Shown in pieces: positions 51,518 through 60,387 of a stretch of 64,000 nucleotides of DNA. A program made the translations under genes and the position numbers. The notes under the pieces are model-generated. The model was not told the DNA's origin. It searched no databases and saw only the letters and a program-made list of their open reading frames with translations. This stretch comes from JAJPKK01 sp035311445 (GTDB lineage Bacteria > Pseudomonadota > Alphaproteobacteria > Rhizobiales > Xanthobacteraceae): positions 1 to 64,000 of the forward strand of contig DATGCX010000424.1 in the NCBI GenBank assembly GCA_035311445.1, read 5' to 3'. Numbering within the stretch: position 1 is the stretch's first letter; each line of letters opens with the position of its first letter.

Positions 51518-52459
51518 ATGAAGCCTGTTGTCCTGTCGCTCGGCGAGTTTCCGCTGGCGACCATGAAGGCGCTTGCTGAGCTGTTCGAGCTGCGCCACTT
51601 CACTATCTATCCGTTACCGGAGGGGATCCTCAGTCCTGAACTCAAAGCCCGCATAAGAGCCATCGCGACCGAGGCCAATCGCGGCGCCAGCAGGGCGCTC
51701 ATCAACTCGCTACCGAAGCTCGAAATCATTTCGTGCTTCGGCGTCGGCGTCGATGCCATCGACCTTGCGGCGGCACGCGAACGCGCGATCCCGGTCACCA
51801 ACACGCCGGGCGTTATGGCGGACGAGTGCGCCGACCTTGCCATCGGCATGATGCTCGCCTCAGCGCGGCAGATCGTGGCCGCCGACCGCTACGTGCGCAG
51901 CGGCGAATGGCTCAAGGGACCCATCGGGCTGGGCCACAGCGTCGGGGGCAAGACCGTCGGCGTGGTGGGGCTTGGCGGCATCGGCCGCGCCATCGCCGAC
52001 CGCGCTCGCGCGTTCCGGATGAAGGTGTTGTGGCATGGGCCACGGCCAAAGCCGGATGCACCCTATGAATACGTGGCGGACCTCGTCGAGCTGGCGTGGC
52101 GCAGTGATTTCCTGATGGTGGCTTGCAAAGGCGGCGAAACGACCCGAGACCTCATCTCGGCGCCGGTGATCGACGCGCTCGGTCCTGAGGGGACGCTGAT
52201 CAATGTCGCGCGGGGTAGCGTCGTGGACGAACCCGCAATGATCGAACGCCTGCGCGACGGGCGGCTGGGCTTTGCGGCGCTCGACGTGTTCCAGAACTCG
52301 CCGCGCATTGCGGCCGCGTTTCTCGCGCTGCCCAACGTGCTGCTACAGCCGCACCATGGCAGCGCGACGGAGGAGACCCGCACCGCGATCGGCCAGCTGA
52401 TGATCGAAAACCTGACGGCCCACTTCGCCGGCCGGAAGCTGCCGACGCCGGTGCAGTGA
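51518..52459 (+). CDS. 2-hydroxyacid dehydrogenase-family protein lacking the catalytic glutamate
   Basis: The 313-residue protein has the D-2-hydroxyacid dehydrogenase fold with the NAD motif GLGGIG at 151-156, Arg232 (NVARG) and His279 (QPHHGSA). The glutamate that normally precedes Pro (EP in DVFxxEP) is replaced by Ser261 in DVFQNSP. The enzyme encoded at 38402 keeps it. The glutamate tunes the active-site histidine, so activity may be altered or the protein may act on a different substrate. It starts at an ATG with no strong ribosome site. Confidence 0.88.
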   Translation: MKPVVLSLGEFPLATMKALAELFELRHFTIYPLPEGILSPELKARIRAIATEANRGASRALINSLPKLEIISCFGVGVDAIDLAAARERAIPVTNTPGVMADECADLAIGMMLASARQIVAADRYVRSGEWLKGPIGLGHSVGGKTVGVVGLGGIGRAIADRARAFRMKVLWHGPRPKPDAPYEYVADLVELAWRSDFLMVACKGGETTRDLISAPVIDALGPEGTLINVARGSVVDEPAMIERLRDGRLGFAALDVFQNSPRIAAAFLALPNVLLQPHHGSATEETRTAIGQLMIENLTAHFAGRKLPTPVQ

Positions 52460-52848
52460 GACAGGGCTGGGTCGGCGAGGCCGGGGAACTCCGAATGGCT
52501 TGACGGGTGCGTTCGCGAGCCGGCAGGCCATCAGCTTTGTTCCGGATTTGTGAGATTCCAGGGTAGGCCAGGGGTTGGCACCTTTAAAGAGCGTTACCTG
52601 ACCAAGAGATTACGCTGCCATTCGACTGTGCAGGCTTCGTTTTCTGGCTTGCCCGGAGCCCCTCCATCCAGTATCCGATAAATGGGTGGGGGCATCAGCA
52701 CTAGCTCCTTGTGACAAAAGCGGTTTCAGCGAAGCTCGCAGCGGTCCTTAACCCCTCCCTGCTTCCCGTCGGTGGAAGTAGGAGTAGCGGCTGGAATTCG
52801 GCCGGTGCGCCACAGCACGTTCAGCGACTGTGGAACTAAGGATGCGCC
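52460..52848. other. Upstream region of purA
   Basis: This 389-bp interval has no supported gene. A hairpin (CTCC-C-TGCTTCC paired with GGAAGTAGGAG, 52755-52784, one bulge and one wobble) lies about 65 bp before purA and could be part of its 5' leader. An AAGG ribosome site is near 52842. Confidence 0.5.
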
Positions 52849-54141
52849 ATGGCGAATGTGGTGGTCGTCGGCTCGCAATGGGGGGACGAAGGCAAGGGCA
52901 AGATTGTCGATTGGCTCTCCGAGCAGGCCGACATCGTGGTGCGTTTCCAGGGCGGCCATAATGCAGGCCACACGCTCGTTATAGATGGCATCACCTATAA
53001 ATTGTCGCTGCTGCCGTCCGGCGTGGTGCGGACGGGCAAACTCTCGGTGATCGGCAACGGGGTGGTGCTCGATCCCGCCGCGCTGATCGAGGAAATCGGG
53101 CGGCTCAAAAGCCAGGGTGTCGAAGTGACGCCGGATTCGCTGCGTATTGCTGAGAATGTGACTTTGATTCTGCCGCTGCACCAGGAACTCGATGTGTTCC
53201 GTGAGTCCTCCAATGCTGGAACCCCGATCGGTACGACACGACGGGGCATCGGCCCGGCCTATGAAGACAAGGTCGGACGGCGGGCGATCCGTCTGATGGA
53301 TCTCGCCGATCTGTCGGTCCTCGGGGCCAAGATTGACCGGCTACTCGCGCATCACAACACGTTGCGGCGCGGGATGAATCTTCCTGAGCTTCAGCCCAAG
53401 GCGATTTACGACGTGCTCGCCAGCTTTGCGCCGCGCATCCTGCCGTATATGGATTCGGTCTGGTCTCTGCTCGACCGCAAACGACGCGAGGGCAAGCGAA
53501 TCCTGTTCGAGGGCGCTCAGGGTGCGTTGCTGGATGTCGACCATGGCACATATCCGTACGTGACATCGTCCAACACGGTTGCGTCGCAGGCGGCGACCGG
53601 ATCGGGGCTGGGGCCGTCGGCGGTGGGCTATGTACTCGGAATCAGCAAGGCATATACGACTCGGGTCGGGGCAGGCCCGTTTCCGACCGAGCAGGACAAC
53701 GAGATTGGCCGGACCATCGGGGAACGCGGCCGCGAATTTGGGACGGTCACAAGACGGCCACGCCGCTGCGGTTGGTTCGACGCCGTGCTGGTGCGGCAAA
53801 CTGTCCGTACCAGTGGAATTGACGGATTGGCCCTGACGAAGCTCGATATCCTGGACGGGTTTCCAGAGATAAAGGTTTGCGTCGGCTACCGATTCGATGG
53901 CCGAACCGTCGATTACCTGCCGGCCAGCGAACACGCACAGGCGCGGGTCGAGCCGATCTATGAAACGATAGCGGGCTGGCAGGAACGGACAGCGGGAGCA
54001 AGATCCTTTGCAGAACTGCCTGCGCCTGCAATAAAATATGTGCGGCGGATCGAGGAACTGGTCGGCTGCCCGGTGGCACTGCTGTCGACAAGTCCGGAAC
54101 GGGAGGACACAATCCTCATGCGTAATCCGTTTGAAACGTAA
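52849..54141 (+). CDS. purA: Adenylosuccinate synthetase
   Basis: The 430-residue enzyme links IMP and aspartate using GTP, the first step from IMP to AMP. It has the N-terminal GTP-binding loop GSQWGDEGKGKIVDWL, the IMP-binding NAGHTLV, the GPAYEDKVGRRAIRLMDL block, FEGAQGALLDVDHGTYPYVTSSNT, and RPRRCGWFDAVL. Length is standard. It begins the plus-strand group purA, a conserved unknown gene, a receptor-like gene, fmt and truA. Confidence 0.98.
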   Translation: MANVVVVGSQWGDEGKGKIVDWLSEQADIVVRFQGGHNAGHTLVIDGITYKLSLLPSGVVRTGKLSVIGNGVVLDPAALIEEIGRLKSQGVEVTPDSLRIAENVTLILPLHQELDVFRESSNAGTPIGTTRRGIGPAYEDKVGRRAIRLMDLADLSVLGAKIDRLLAHHNTLRRGMNLPELQPKAIYDVLASFAPRILPYMDSVWSLLDRKRREGKRILFEGAQGALLDVDHGTYPYVTSSNTVASQAATGSGLGPSAVGYVLGISKAYTTRVGAGPFPTEQDNEIGRTIGERGREFGTVTRRPRRCGWFDAVLVRQTVRTSGIDGLALTKLDILDGFPEIKVCVGYRFDGRTVDYLPASEHAQARVEPIYETIAGWQERTAGARSFAELPAPAIKYVRRIEELVGCPVALLSTSPEREDTILMRNPFET

Positions 54142-54181
54142 TAAGATGACGCTGCTGGGGGCGGGGCGGCGTGGAGAAACG

Positions 54182-56020
54182 ATGGCCGATTACTACCCGT
54201 TGATCGTCAAGGCCGTTTCCGGCCTTGAAAAGAGTACCGGTGAGGCACGCCGGGCGTTGTACGACCGGGCGCGAACGGCGCTGCTCGCGCAATTGCGGGG
54301 AGTTGAACCGGCGCTAAGCGAGCCCGAGATAACCCGCGAGCGACTGGCCCTCGAAGAGGCGATACGCAAGGTCGAGACAGAGGCCGCGCGCCGTTCGCGT
54401 AGCGATCCGCTGCCGGGGCGTCCCGAATCCCGCCAGGAGCCCCGTCCAGAGTCGCGCCCCGAGGGCCGGCTTGCCGACCTGCCACCAGAGATGACGCCGC
54501 CAGGCTATGACACTCACACCTCACGCCCCATGCTCGCAGCCCCAGCCGATGACGGCGATGAGCAGACCAATTTGGAGGAAACGCGGCAAGCCGTCCCACT
54601 ATCGGCGGCTTCGGCGAGGCCGGTCGTTGAGTTGCGACAGACGGAGGAACCGCGAATCCGCGCGCAGCGTCCCTCGGCCTCGCCTGCGGAGGCACCGCAG
54701 ACCGAGCGACCGCGTCGGAGTCCCGGCGGCGAATCGTCGCTGTCCGAAAGAGGACTTAAGGGCTTTCGCGATGTGACTGCCGAGACGGAGACGCTCGGGA
54801 GCGCAACCGCAGAAGCGGCCAAGAATGTTCGCGCCTATCAGGCGGCGACGAATGCTGACTTAAAGCGTTCCGAGCCGCGCCCAGACAGCAGAACGGAAGC
54901 GCGCGGCGAACAGAGAATCGAGCCGGTTTCGCGCCGCTCGCCGCCTCGCGATGCCCCCGAGGCGGTGGGCCGCGAGCCGCTCCCGGAGCAAAGTCGTGAC
55001 GGTGAGGCGCGCGATTCGAGCCGTGGCCGCAGCGCCGAGGCTCCGCGCTTTATTGTCCGACAAGCACCGCGATCCGTGCAAGGGGCTGATGAGCTGCCTG
55101 GGCAGGACGGATGGGCGGAGTTTGAAGCAGCTGTGAGGTCCGGGCATCCGACGCGGCCGCCGTCTTCGATCATGCGTCAGGAAGATGTACGCGGCCGCGC
55201 GGCGTCTATGGCACGCGCAGTCGGGACGGAGCGCCAATCCGGTTCGGCATGGGCCACTCCCCGCACCTCGAACAAGGTTATCGCAATCGCCGTCTTGCTG
55301 CTGCTGGTGCTGGCGCTTGCGGCCGCCGCTTACTGGTGGGGCCCGGACATCGCGACGGCAATTCGCGGCGCGCCCGGTTCGAACGTGGCTGGCGGTCAGG
55401 TCACGCCGGCCGAAAGTAATGCCAAGGGTAAATTTGTCGACCGCGCTCCTTCGGCGGTCAGCCCTAGCGAGAGCGCGCTCGTCGCGCAGAAGGTCGTGCT
55501 CTACGAGGAGGATCAAACCAATCCCAACGGCATGCAATATGTTGGGTCCGCTGTGTGGCGCACAGAGCGGGCGCCTCCCGGCCCAGGCCAGAAGCCGGAA
55601 ATTATCGTACGGGCTGAAATCGAAATTCCGGAGCAGAAGGTCACGATGCGGTGGTCGTTGCGCCGCAACGAGGACAAGCAGCTTCCAGCGAGTCACACGG
55701 TCGAGATCGAGTTCACATTGCCCCCCGATTTCCCCCACGGCGGAATATCAAACATTCCGGGTGTGCTGATGAAACAAGGTGAGACCACCCGCGGAGTTCC
55801 GCTCAATGGTGTTGCCGTGAAAGTGACGGACAATTTCTTTCTGATCGGCCTTTCGTCGGTTGACGCCGATATGCAACGCAACGTCCAACTCCTCAAGGAG
55901 CGGTCCTGGTTCGACATACCCGTGGTTTATGGCGACGGAAAGCGGGCCATTATCGCCATCGAGAAGGGGACGCCTGGCGAGCGGGCGTTTACGGAAGCCT
56001 TTGCGGCGTGGGGACAATAG
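54182..56020 (+). CDS. Conserved hypothetical membrane protein downstream of purA
   Basis: The 612-residue protein begins MADYYPLIVKAVSGLEKSTGEARRALYDRARTALL, a helical N-terminal domain typical of a Hyphomicrobiales family encoded after purA. A long Pro/Arg/Glu-rich disordered region (about 75-400) follows, then one membrane helix (VIAIAVLLLLVLALAAAAYWWG, about 360-382) and a C-terminal beta-rich domain of about 210 residues (LYEEDQTNPNGMQYVGSAVWRTE, MRWSLRRNEDKQLPASHTVEIEF). The topology suggests a cytosolic N-terminus and an exported C-terminal domain. Role unknown. A GGAGAAA site precedes the ATG; the frame opens further upstream inside purA. Confidence 0.82.
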   Translation: MADYYPLIVKAVSGLEKSTGEARRALYDRARTALLAQLRGVEPALSEPEITRERLALEEAIRKVETEAARRSRSDPLPGRPESRQEPRPESRPEGRLADLPPEMTPPGYDTHTSRPMLAAPADDGDEQTNLEETRQAVPLSAASARPVVELRQTEEPRIRAQRPSASPAEAPQTERPRRSPGGESSLSERGLKGFRDVTAETETLGSATAEAAKNVRAYQAATNADLKRSEPRPDSRTEARGEQRIEPVSRRSPPRDAPEAVGREPLPEQSRDGEARDSSRGRSAEAPRFIVRQAPRSVQGADELPGQDGWAEFEAAVRSGHPTRPPSSIMRQEDVRGRAASMARAVGTERQSGSAWATPRTSNKVIAIAVLLLLVLALAAAAYWWGPDIATAIRGAPGSNVAGGQVTPAESNAKGKFVDRAPSAVSPSESALVAQKVVLYEEDQTNPNGMQYVGSAVWRTERAPPGPGQKPEIIVRAEIEIPEQKVTMRWSLRRNEDKQLPASHTVEIEFTLPPDFPHGGISNIPGVLMKQGETTRGVPLNGVAVKVTDNFFLIGLSSVDADMQRNVQLLKERSWFDIPVVYGDGKRAIIAIEKGTPGERAFTEAFAAWGQ

Positions 56021-56049
56021 CCCCGATACTCCTGGTCAAAGAAAACTTC

Positions 56050-57042
56050 ATGTCAAAGCTGCGTCTTACCTTTGCGTGCGGTCCCTATGACCGCACACAA
56101 GCTCTTCGTGACGGCTCGCTGCAGCCCGAAGGCATCGACCTCAATTATCTGTCGCTGCAGCCTGCGGAGATTTTCTGGCGGGTCCTGCAGTACCGGGAAT
56201 TCGATGCCTCCGAGATGTCATTGTCGAACTACACGTCACTTGTAAGCGAGGGGAACGCGCCCTTCATCGCCATTCCGGCGTTTCCGTCGCGCGTGTTCCG
56301 TCACGGCTACTTCTTTATTCACGCCGACAAGGGTATCCGCCACCCCGGCGATCTCAAGGGCAAACGCGGCGGCGTCCCGGAGTACAGCATGACGGCCGCG
56401 GTCTATATGCGCGGCCTGCTGGAGCATGAATATGGCGTCAAGCCCGGCGATGTAGAATGGGTCCAGGGCCGCAGCGACCGCCTCGGCCGCAAGCTGCCCG
56501 CCGACATTCGCCTCACGCAGGCACCGGCCGGAACCGAGCTTGGCGACCTTTTGGAGCGAGGTGAAATCGACTTCTTGATGACGGCCAACAATCCGCTGTC
56601 ATTCCGCCGCGGCAACTCGAAGGTGCGGCGGCTTTTCCCGGATTATGCGGAAGCCGAGAAGGACTATTACCGGCGCACCAAGATCTATCCGATCATGCAT
56701 ACGGTGGTGATCCGCCGCGACATCTACGAGCGCGCTCCATGGGTGGCGCTGAGCCTCTATAAGGCCCTGTGCACCGCCAAGGACCGTTGCTACCGCTTCC
56801 TCGCCGAGCTTGGTTCGTCCAAAGTGTCGTCGGCCTGGCTGCAGCCGCTGATCGAAGAGGAGCAGGCGATCATCGGGCCGGACTGGTTTCCCTACGGCAT
56901 CGAGCAGAACCGACCGAGCATCGAGGCGCTGCTGCAATATGCGCATGAGCACGGACTAACCTCGCGCCGCGTCAAGCTCGAAGAACTGTTTGCACCGAGC
57001 ACGATGCGGGATATTCCGCTCGGGGACGGGCAACAGATTTAG
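56050..57042 (+). CDS. Periplasmic-binding-protein-like protein, 4,5-dihydroxyphthalate decarboxylase type
   Basis: The 330-residue protein has the type-2 periplasmic-binding fold: RLTFACGPYDRTQALRDGSLQPEGIDLNYL, RQFDASEMSLSNYTSLV-like region, and GVPEYSMTAAVYMRGLLEHEYG. Relatives are annotated as ABC substrate-binding proteins or as 4,5-dihydroxyphthalate decarboxylase. No signal peptide is visible, which favours a cytosolic enzyme, but this is not conclusive. The frame is open 14 codons upstream. It is unusual in occupying the position before fmt where def is often found. Confidence 0.82.
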   Translation: MSKLRLTFACGPYDRTQALRDGSLQPEGIDLNYLSLQPAEIFWRVLQYREFDASEMSLSNYTSLVSEGNAPFIAIPAFPSRVFRHGYFFIHADKGIRHPGDLKGKRGGVPEYSMTAAVYMRGLLEHEYGVKPGDVEWVQGRSDRLGRKLPADIRLTQAPAGTELGDLLERGEIDFLMTANNPLSFRRGNSKVRRLFPDYAEAEKDYYRRTKIYPIMHTVVIRRDIYERAPWVALSLYKALCTAKDRCYRFLAELGSSKVSSAWLQPLIEEEQAIIGPDWFPYGIEQNRPSIEALLQYAHEHGLTSRRVKLEELFAPSTMRDIPLGDGQQI

Positions 57043-57059
57043 AACGTAGAGCCGTCGCC

Positions 57060-57992
57060 ATGCCCCTGCGCCTTGTTTTCATGGGCACGCCCGACTTCGC
57101 CGTGCCCACCCTCAGGGCGATCATCGAGCACGGCCACGCGGTGGTGGCCATATATACGCGGGCACCGCGGCCGGCCGGACGCGGCATGGAGTTGCAGCCG
57201 AGCCCCGTGGAACACGAGGCACGGCGCTTGGGCATCGACGTGCTGACACCAAAGACATTGCGGTCGCCAGAGACGCAGGAAGCGTTTCGCACCCATGGCG
57301 CAGACGTCGCCGTGGTGGTGGCCTATGGCTTGGTCCTGCCGGCACCGATTCTTGATGCCCCTCCACTCGGATGTTTCAATGTTCATGCGTCTGCTCTGCC
57401 GCGCTGGCGCGGCGCGGCGCCGATCAATCGGGCCATCATGGCGGGCGATACCCAAACCGCGGTTGCGGTGATGAAGATGGCGGAAGGGCTCGACACCGGC
57501 CCGGTGGCCATGGCAGAGCCCGTCGTCATCGGGCCCGACATGACGGCTGGCGAATTGCACGACGTACTTGCGCGCCGTGGGGCCGACCTGATGGTGCGGG
57601 CGCTCGATGCCCTGGAGCGCGGCTCGCTGCAACTGGTACCTCAGCCCCAGGCGAGCGTCACTTATGCGGCCAAGATCGAGAAGAACGAGACCCGAATCGA
57701 TTGGACCAAGCCCTGGAAAGCCGTTCACGACCATTGCCGCGGCCTTTCGCCGTTTCCGGGCGCGTGGTTCGAACTGTCCGGCAGAGATGCGTTGGCTCGC
57801 GTCAAAGTTCTTCGCACCACCAAAGGCAAAGGGTCCGGAGCACCCGGCACCGTGATCGACGACAAGCTCACGATCGCATGCGGTGAAGGTGCGGTGCGCA
57901 TCCTCCAATTGCAACGGGCCGGCCGGCAGCCCATGAAGGCCGACGAATTTTTGCGAGGTATCCCGCTTGCCCCGGGCACACGAGTGACCTGA
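57060..57992 (+). CDS. fmt: Methionyl-tRNA formyltransferase
   Basis: The 310-residue enzyme formylates initiator Met-tRNA using 10-formyl-tetrahydrofolate. The catalytic site is intact: Asn107 and His109 in NVHASALPRWRGAAPI, and Asp145 in EGLDTGP. The N-terminal LVFMGTPDFAVPTL and a C-terminal OB-like domain are present. Peptide deformylase, its usual neighbour, is not in the window. TruA follows after 154 bp. Confidence 0.97.
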   Translation: MPLRLVFMGTPDFAVPTLRAIIEHGHAVVAIYTRAPRPAGRGMELQPSPVEHEARRLGIDVLTPKTLRSPETQEAFRTHGADVAVVVAYGLVLPAPILDAPPLGCFNVHASALPRWRGAAPINRAIMAGDTQTAVAVMKMAEGLDTGPVAMAEPVVIGPDMTAGELHDVLARRGADLMVRALDALERGSLQLVPQPQASVTYAAKIEKNETRIDWTKPWKAVHDHCRGLSPFPGAWFELSGRDALARVKVLRTTKGKGSGAPGTVIDDKLTIACGEGAVRILQLQRAGRQPMKADEFLRGIPLAPGTRVT

Positions 57993-58146
57993 CCTGCGCC
58001 TCGATGGTCCCGGCAATTGGCCCAGTCACGGCGCAGATGTTCGACGAGTGCGGTACGGTCGGAACTAGTCACCCGAACAACGTCCGCATCCGAAACAACC
58101 GGGCCAGCTTTTGCACAACAACTGCGAGCAGTGAGAAATACCAAAT

Positions 58147-58884
58147 ATGCCGCGCTACAAGCTGGTGATCGAATATAATGGTGCCCCATTCGTCGGCTGG
58201 CAGGTGCAGGACAACGGCGTGTCGATCCAGGGTGTCTTGACGGCGGCGGTCGCGGCTTTCTGTGGCGAGGATGTTTATGTGCAGGGCGCTGGACGCACCG
58301 ATGCCGGCGTGCACGCGCTTGGACAGGTCGCGCATATCGCGCTTGCCAGGCCCTGGGAGCCCGATACGATCCGCGACGCCATCAATGCGCATCTGCGGCC
58401 TCACCCGGTGGCGGTGCTGGCGGTTGAACAGATCGCGGACAACTTCGATGCCCGCTTTTCGGCGCGCCAACGCCATTACGTTTACCGCATCATCAACCGC
58501 CGCGCCGATCTCGCCCTGGAGGCCGGAAGGGCATGGCGGGTCCCGCGGCCGCTCGACGTCCGCGCCATGCACGAGTCCGCCCAGGGTCTCATCGGACAGC
58601 ATGACTTCACCACCTTTAGAGCCGCCGAATGCCAGGCGAAATCGCCGGTGAAGACGCTCGACCGGCTGGATGTGGAGGGCGACCGCGAGGAATTGCGCAT
58701 CTACGCATCGGCACGCTCGTTTCTCCATCATCAGGTTCGGTCAATTGTAGGGTCGCTGGTCCAGGTCGGCGAGGGCCGATGGAGGGTTGACGATCTTGGG
58801 CGTGCGCTGGCAGCACGCGACCGCAAAGCCTGTGGTCCAGTGGCGCCGCCAGAGGGCCTCTACCTGGTCAGGGTGGACTATTGA
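58147..58884 (+). CDS. truA: tRNA pseudouridine synthase A
   Basis: The 245-residue enzyme modifies uridines 38-40 of the tRNA anticodon arm. The catalytic aspartate is in GAGRTDAGVHALGQ; YKLVIEYNGAPFVGWQ starts the protein, and HHDFTTFRAAECQAKSPVKT-like and FLHHQVRSIVGSL blocks follow. The fmt-truA order is widely conserved. It is followed by a palindrome and then by convergent dapE. Confidence 0.97.
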   Translation: MPRYKLVIEYNGAPFVGWQVQDNGVSIQGVLTAAVAAFCGEDVYVQGAGRTDAGVHALGQVAHIALARPWEPDTIRDAINAHLRPHPVAVLAVEQIADNFDARFSARQRHYVYRIINRRADLALEAGRAWRVPRPLDVRAMHESAQGLIGQHDFTTFRAAECQAKSPVKTLDRLDVEGDREELRIYASARSFLHHQVRSIVGSLVQVGEGRWRVDDLGRALAARDRKACGPVAPPEGLYLVRVDY

Positions 58885-58900
58885 GGTGAGACGGACGGTA

Positions 58901-59006
58901 GGTGGGCAAAGGCGCTGGCACAGCTTGAGGAGCATATGACGGGCTTCTCGCGCCGTGCCCACCGCGGACTGTGGCAAACGGTGGGCACGCTTCGCTTTGC
59001 CCACCC
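58901..59006. repeat. REP-like palindrome, GGTGGGCAAA type
   Basis: GGTGGGCAAA (58901-58910) and its exact complement (58996-59005) flank internal GTGCCCACC/GGTGGGCAC repeats. It fills the gap between convergent truA and dapE and shares its core with 5019-5179. Confidence 0.75.
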
Positions 59007-59019
59007 GACCATCCGTCCT

Positions 59020-60174
59020 TCACGCGAAATAACGATCGACAATCCGCCGGTATATAGCGGCGAGCGCCATGAGATCAGCCGTCGGCGTGTTTTCGTCGAT
59101 CTTGTGCATGGTCGCATTGACGAGTCCGAATTCCACCACCGGACAGTAATCCTTGATGAAGCGGGCATCCGAGGTCCCCCCGCTGGTGGAGAGCTCGGGC
59201 TGACGGCCCGCTACCTCGGCGATCGCACGGCTGACCAGTTCGACAAACGGGCCAGGCTTGGTGACAAAAGCGTCGGCGTTCGACGGGTCCCATTCGATGC
59301 GGAAATGGCCGCCTTGCGCCGCCGCTCCGGCGCGCGCCTCGAGAAGTGTCTTAAGCGACGCCTGAGTATGGTGATTATTGAAACGGATATTGAAGCGGGC
59401 GCGCGCCTCGGACGGAATGACGTTCACTGTCTTGTTGCCCACATCGACCGACGTAAATTCCAGATTGGATGGATCGAAATAGGCGTTGCCGGCATCCAGC
59501 GGCTCAGCCATCAGGGCTGCCATGATGACGACGATACGGCGCACCGGATTGTCGGCGAGTGCCGGATAGGCCACGTGCCCCTGAGTTCCGCTCACGACCA
59601 GGGAACCGTTGAGCGAGCCGCGGCGCCCGATCTTGATCGTGTCGCCGAGTTGCCTGGAACCGGTAGGCTCCCCCAGCAGGCAATGATCGAATTTTTCGCC
59701 GCGTGCGGCGGCCCACCTCAACAGCTTGACGGTGCCGTTGATGGCGATTCCTTCCTCGTCGCCGGTGATAAGGAATGAGATGGAGCCTTTGAGGTTGCCG
59801 CCATTGGCGGCGAGATAGTCGAGCACAGCGGCAAGCTTGCAGGCGATCGCACCCTTCATATCGACGGCACCGCGGCCGAACAGCATGCCGTCCGCGATTT
59901 CGCCGCCGAACGGCGGGTGCCGCCAGCGCGCTTCATCGCCCACAGGCACCACATCCGTATGTCCGGCGAACACGAGATGCGGGCCGGCAGTGCCGATTCG
60001 GGCATAAAGGTTCTCCACAGCGTCGGCACCGGATTCCGAAAAGACTACCCGATGGACCGTAAATCCCGCGCCGGTCAGTATCTTTTCGAGAAACGAAAGG
60101 GCGCCGCCTTCCTGCGGCGTCACCGATGGACAGCGCAGGAGTTCGCGGGCGAGGGCAATGGGATCAGTCGCCAT
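59020..60174 (-). CDS. dapE: Succinyl-diaminopimelate desuccinylase
   Basis: The 384-residue M20 zinc hydrolase removes succinate from N-succinyl-LL-diaminopimelate in lysine and peptidoglycan synthesis. Metal and catalytic residues are visible in FAGHTDVVPVGD, AVDMKGAIACKL, TGDEEGIAING and the C-terminal HKIDENTP. STSGGTSDARFIKDY is the expected substrate loop. Its start overlaps the DUF1902 gene by 11 bp, and dapD lies just beyond, so the three form an operon. Confidence 0.97.
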   Translation of the reverse strand: MATDPIALARELLRCPSVTPQEGGALSFLEKILTGAGFTVHRVVFSESGADAVENLYARIGTAGPHLVFAGHTDVVPVGDEARWRHPPFGGEIADGMLFGRGAVDMKGAIACKLAAVLDYLAANGGNLKGSISFLITGDEEGIAINGTVKLLRWAAARGEKFDHCLLGEPTGSRQLGDTIKIGRRGSLNGSLVVSGTQGHVAYPALADNPVRRIVVIMAALMAEPLDAGNAYFDPSNLEFTSVDVGNKTVNVIPSEARARFNIRFNNHHTQASLKTLLEARAGAAAQGGHFRIEWDPSNADAFVTKPGPFVELVSRAIAEVAGRQPELSTSGGTSDARFIKDYCPVVEFGLVNATMHKIDENTPTADLMALAAIYRRIVDRYFA

Positions 60175-60382
60175 CGGGCGAGCGCGGATTCATGGCCGCC
60201 ATAGCATCCAACAACTCGGGAACAGCGAGTTGAATTTCCTGGATCAGAGTTGGCCATATGCCAGCCTCGACGACAAGACCACGTATATTCTGGCCGATGG
60301 CAATCCATACGCTGGCTTCATCGTCCCAACTGGCGTCCACCGAGACACTTCGGCTTCCGACTGAAACCGTCGTAATCGGCAT
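60164..60382 (-). CDS. DUF1902-family small protein
   Basis: From the ATG at 60382 the protein has 72 residues: VSVGSRSVSVDASWDDEASVWIAIGQNIRGLVVEAGIWPTLIQEIQLAVPELLDAM. The VxxxWDxEAxVWIA...GLxxEA pattern is DUF1902, related to HicB-like antitoxin folds. A TTG three codons earlier would overlap the dapD stop (TTGA). It is squeezed between dapD and dapE, overlapping the dapE start by 11 bp. No HicA toxin gene is near, so its role is unknown. Confidence 0.75.
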   Translation of the reverse strand: MPITTVSVGSRSVSVDASWDDEASVWIAIGQNIRGLVVEAGIWPTLIQEIQLAVPELLDAMAAMNPRSPDGD

Positions 60383-60387
60383 CGCGG

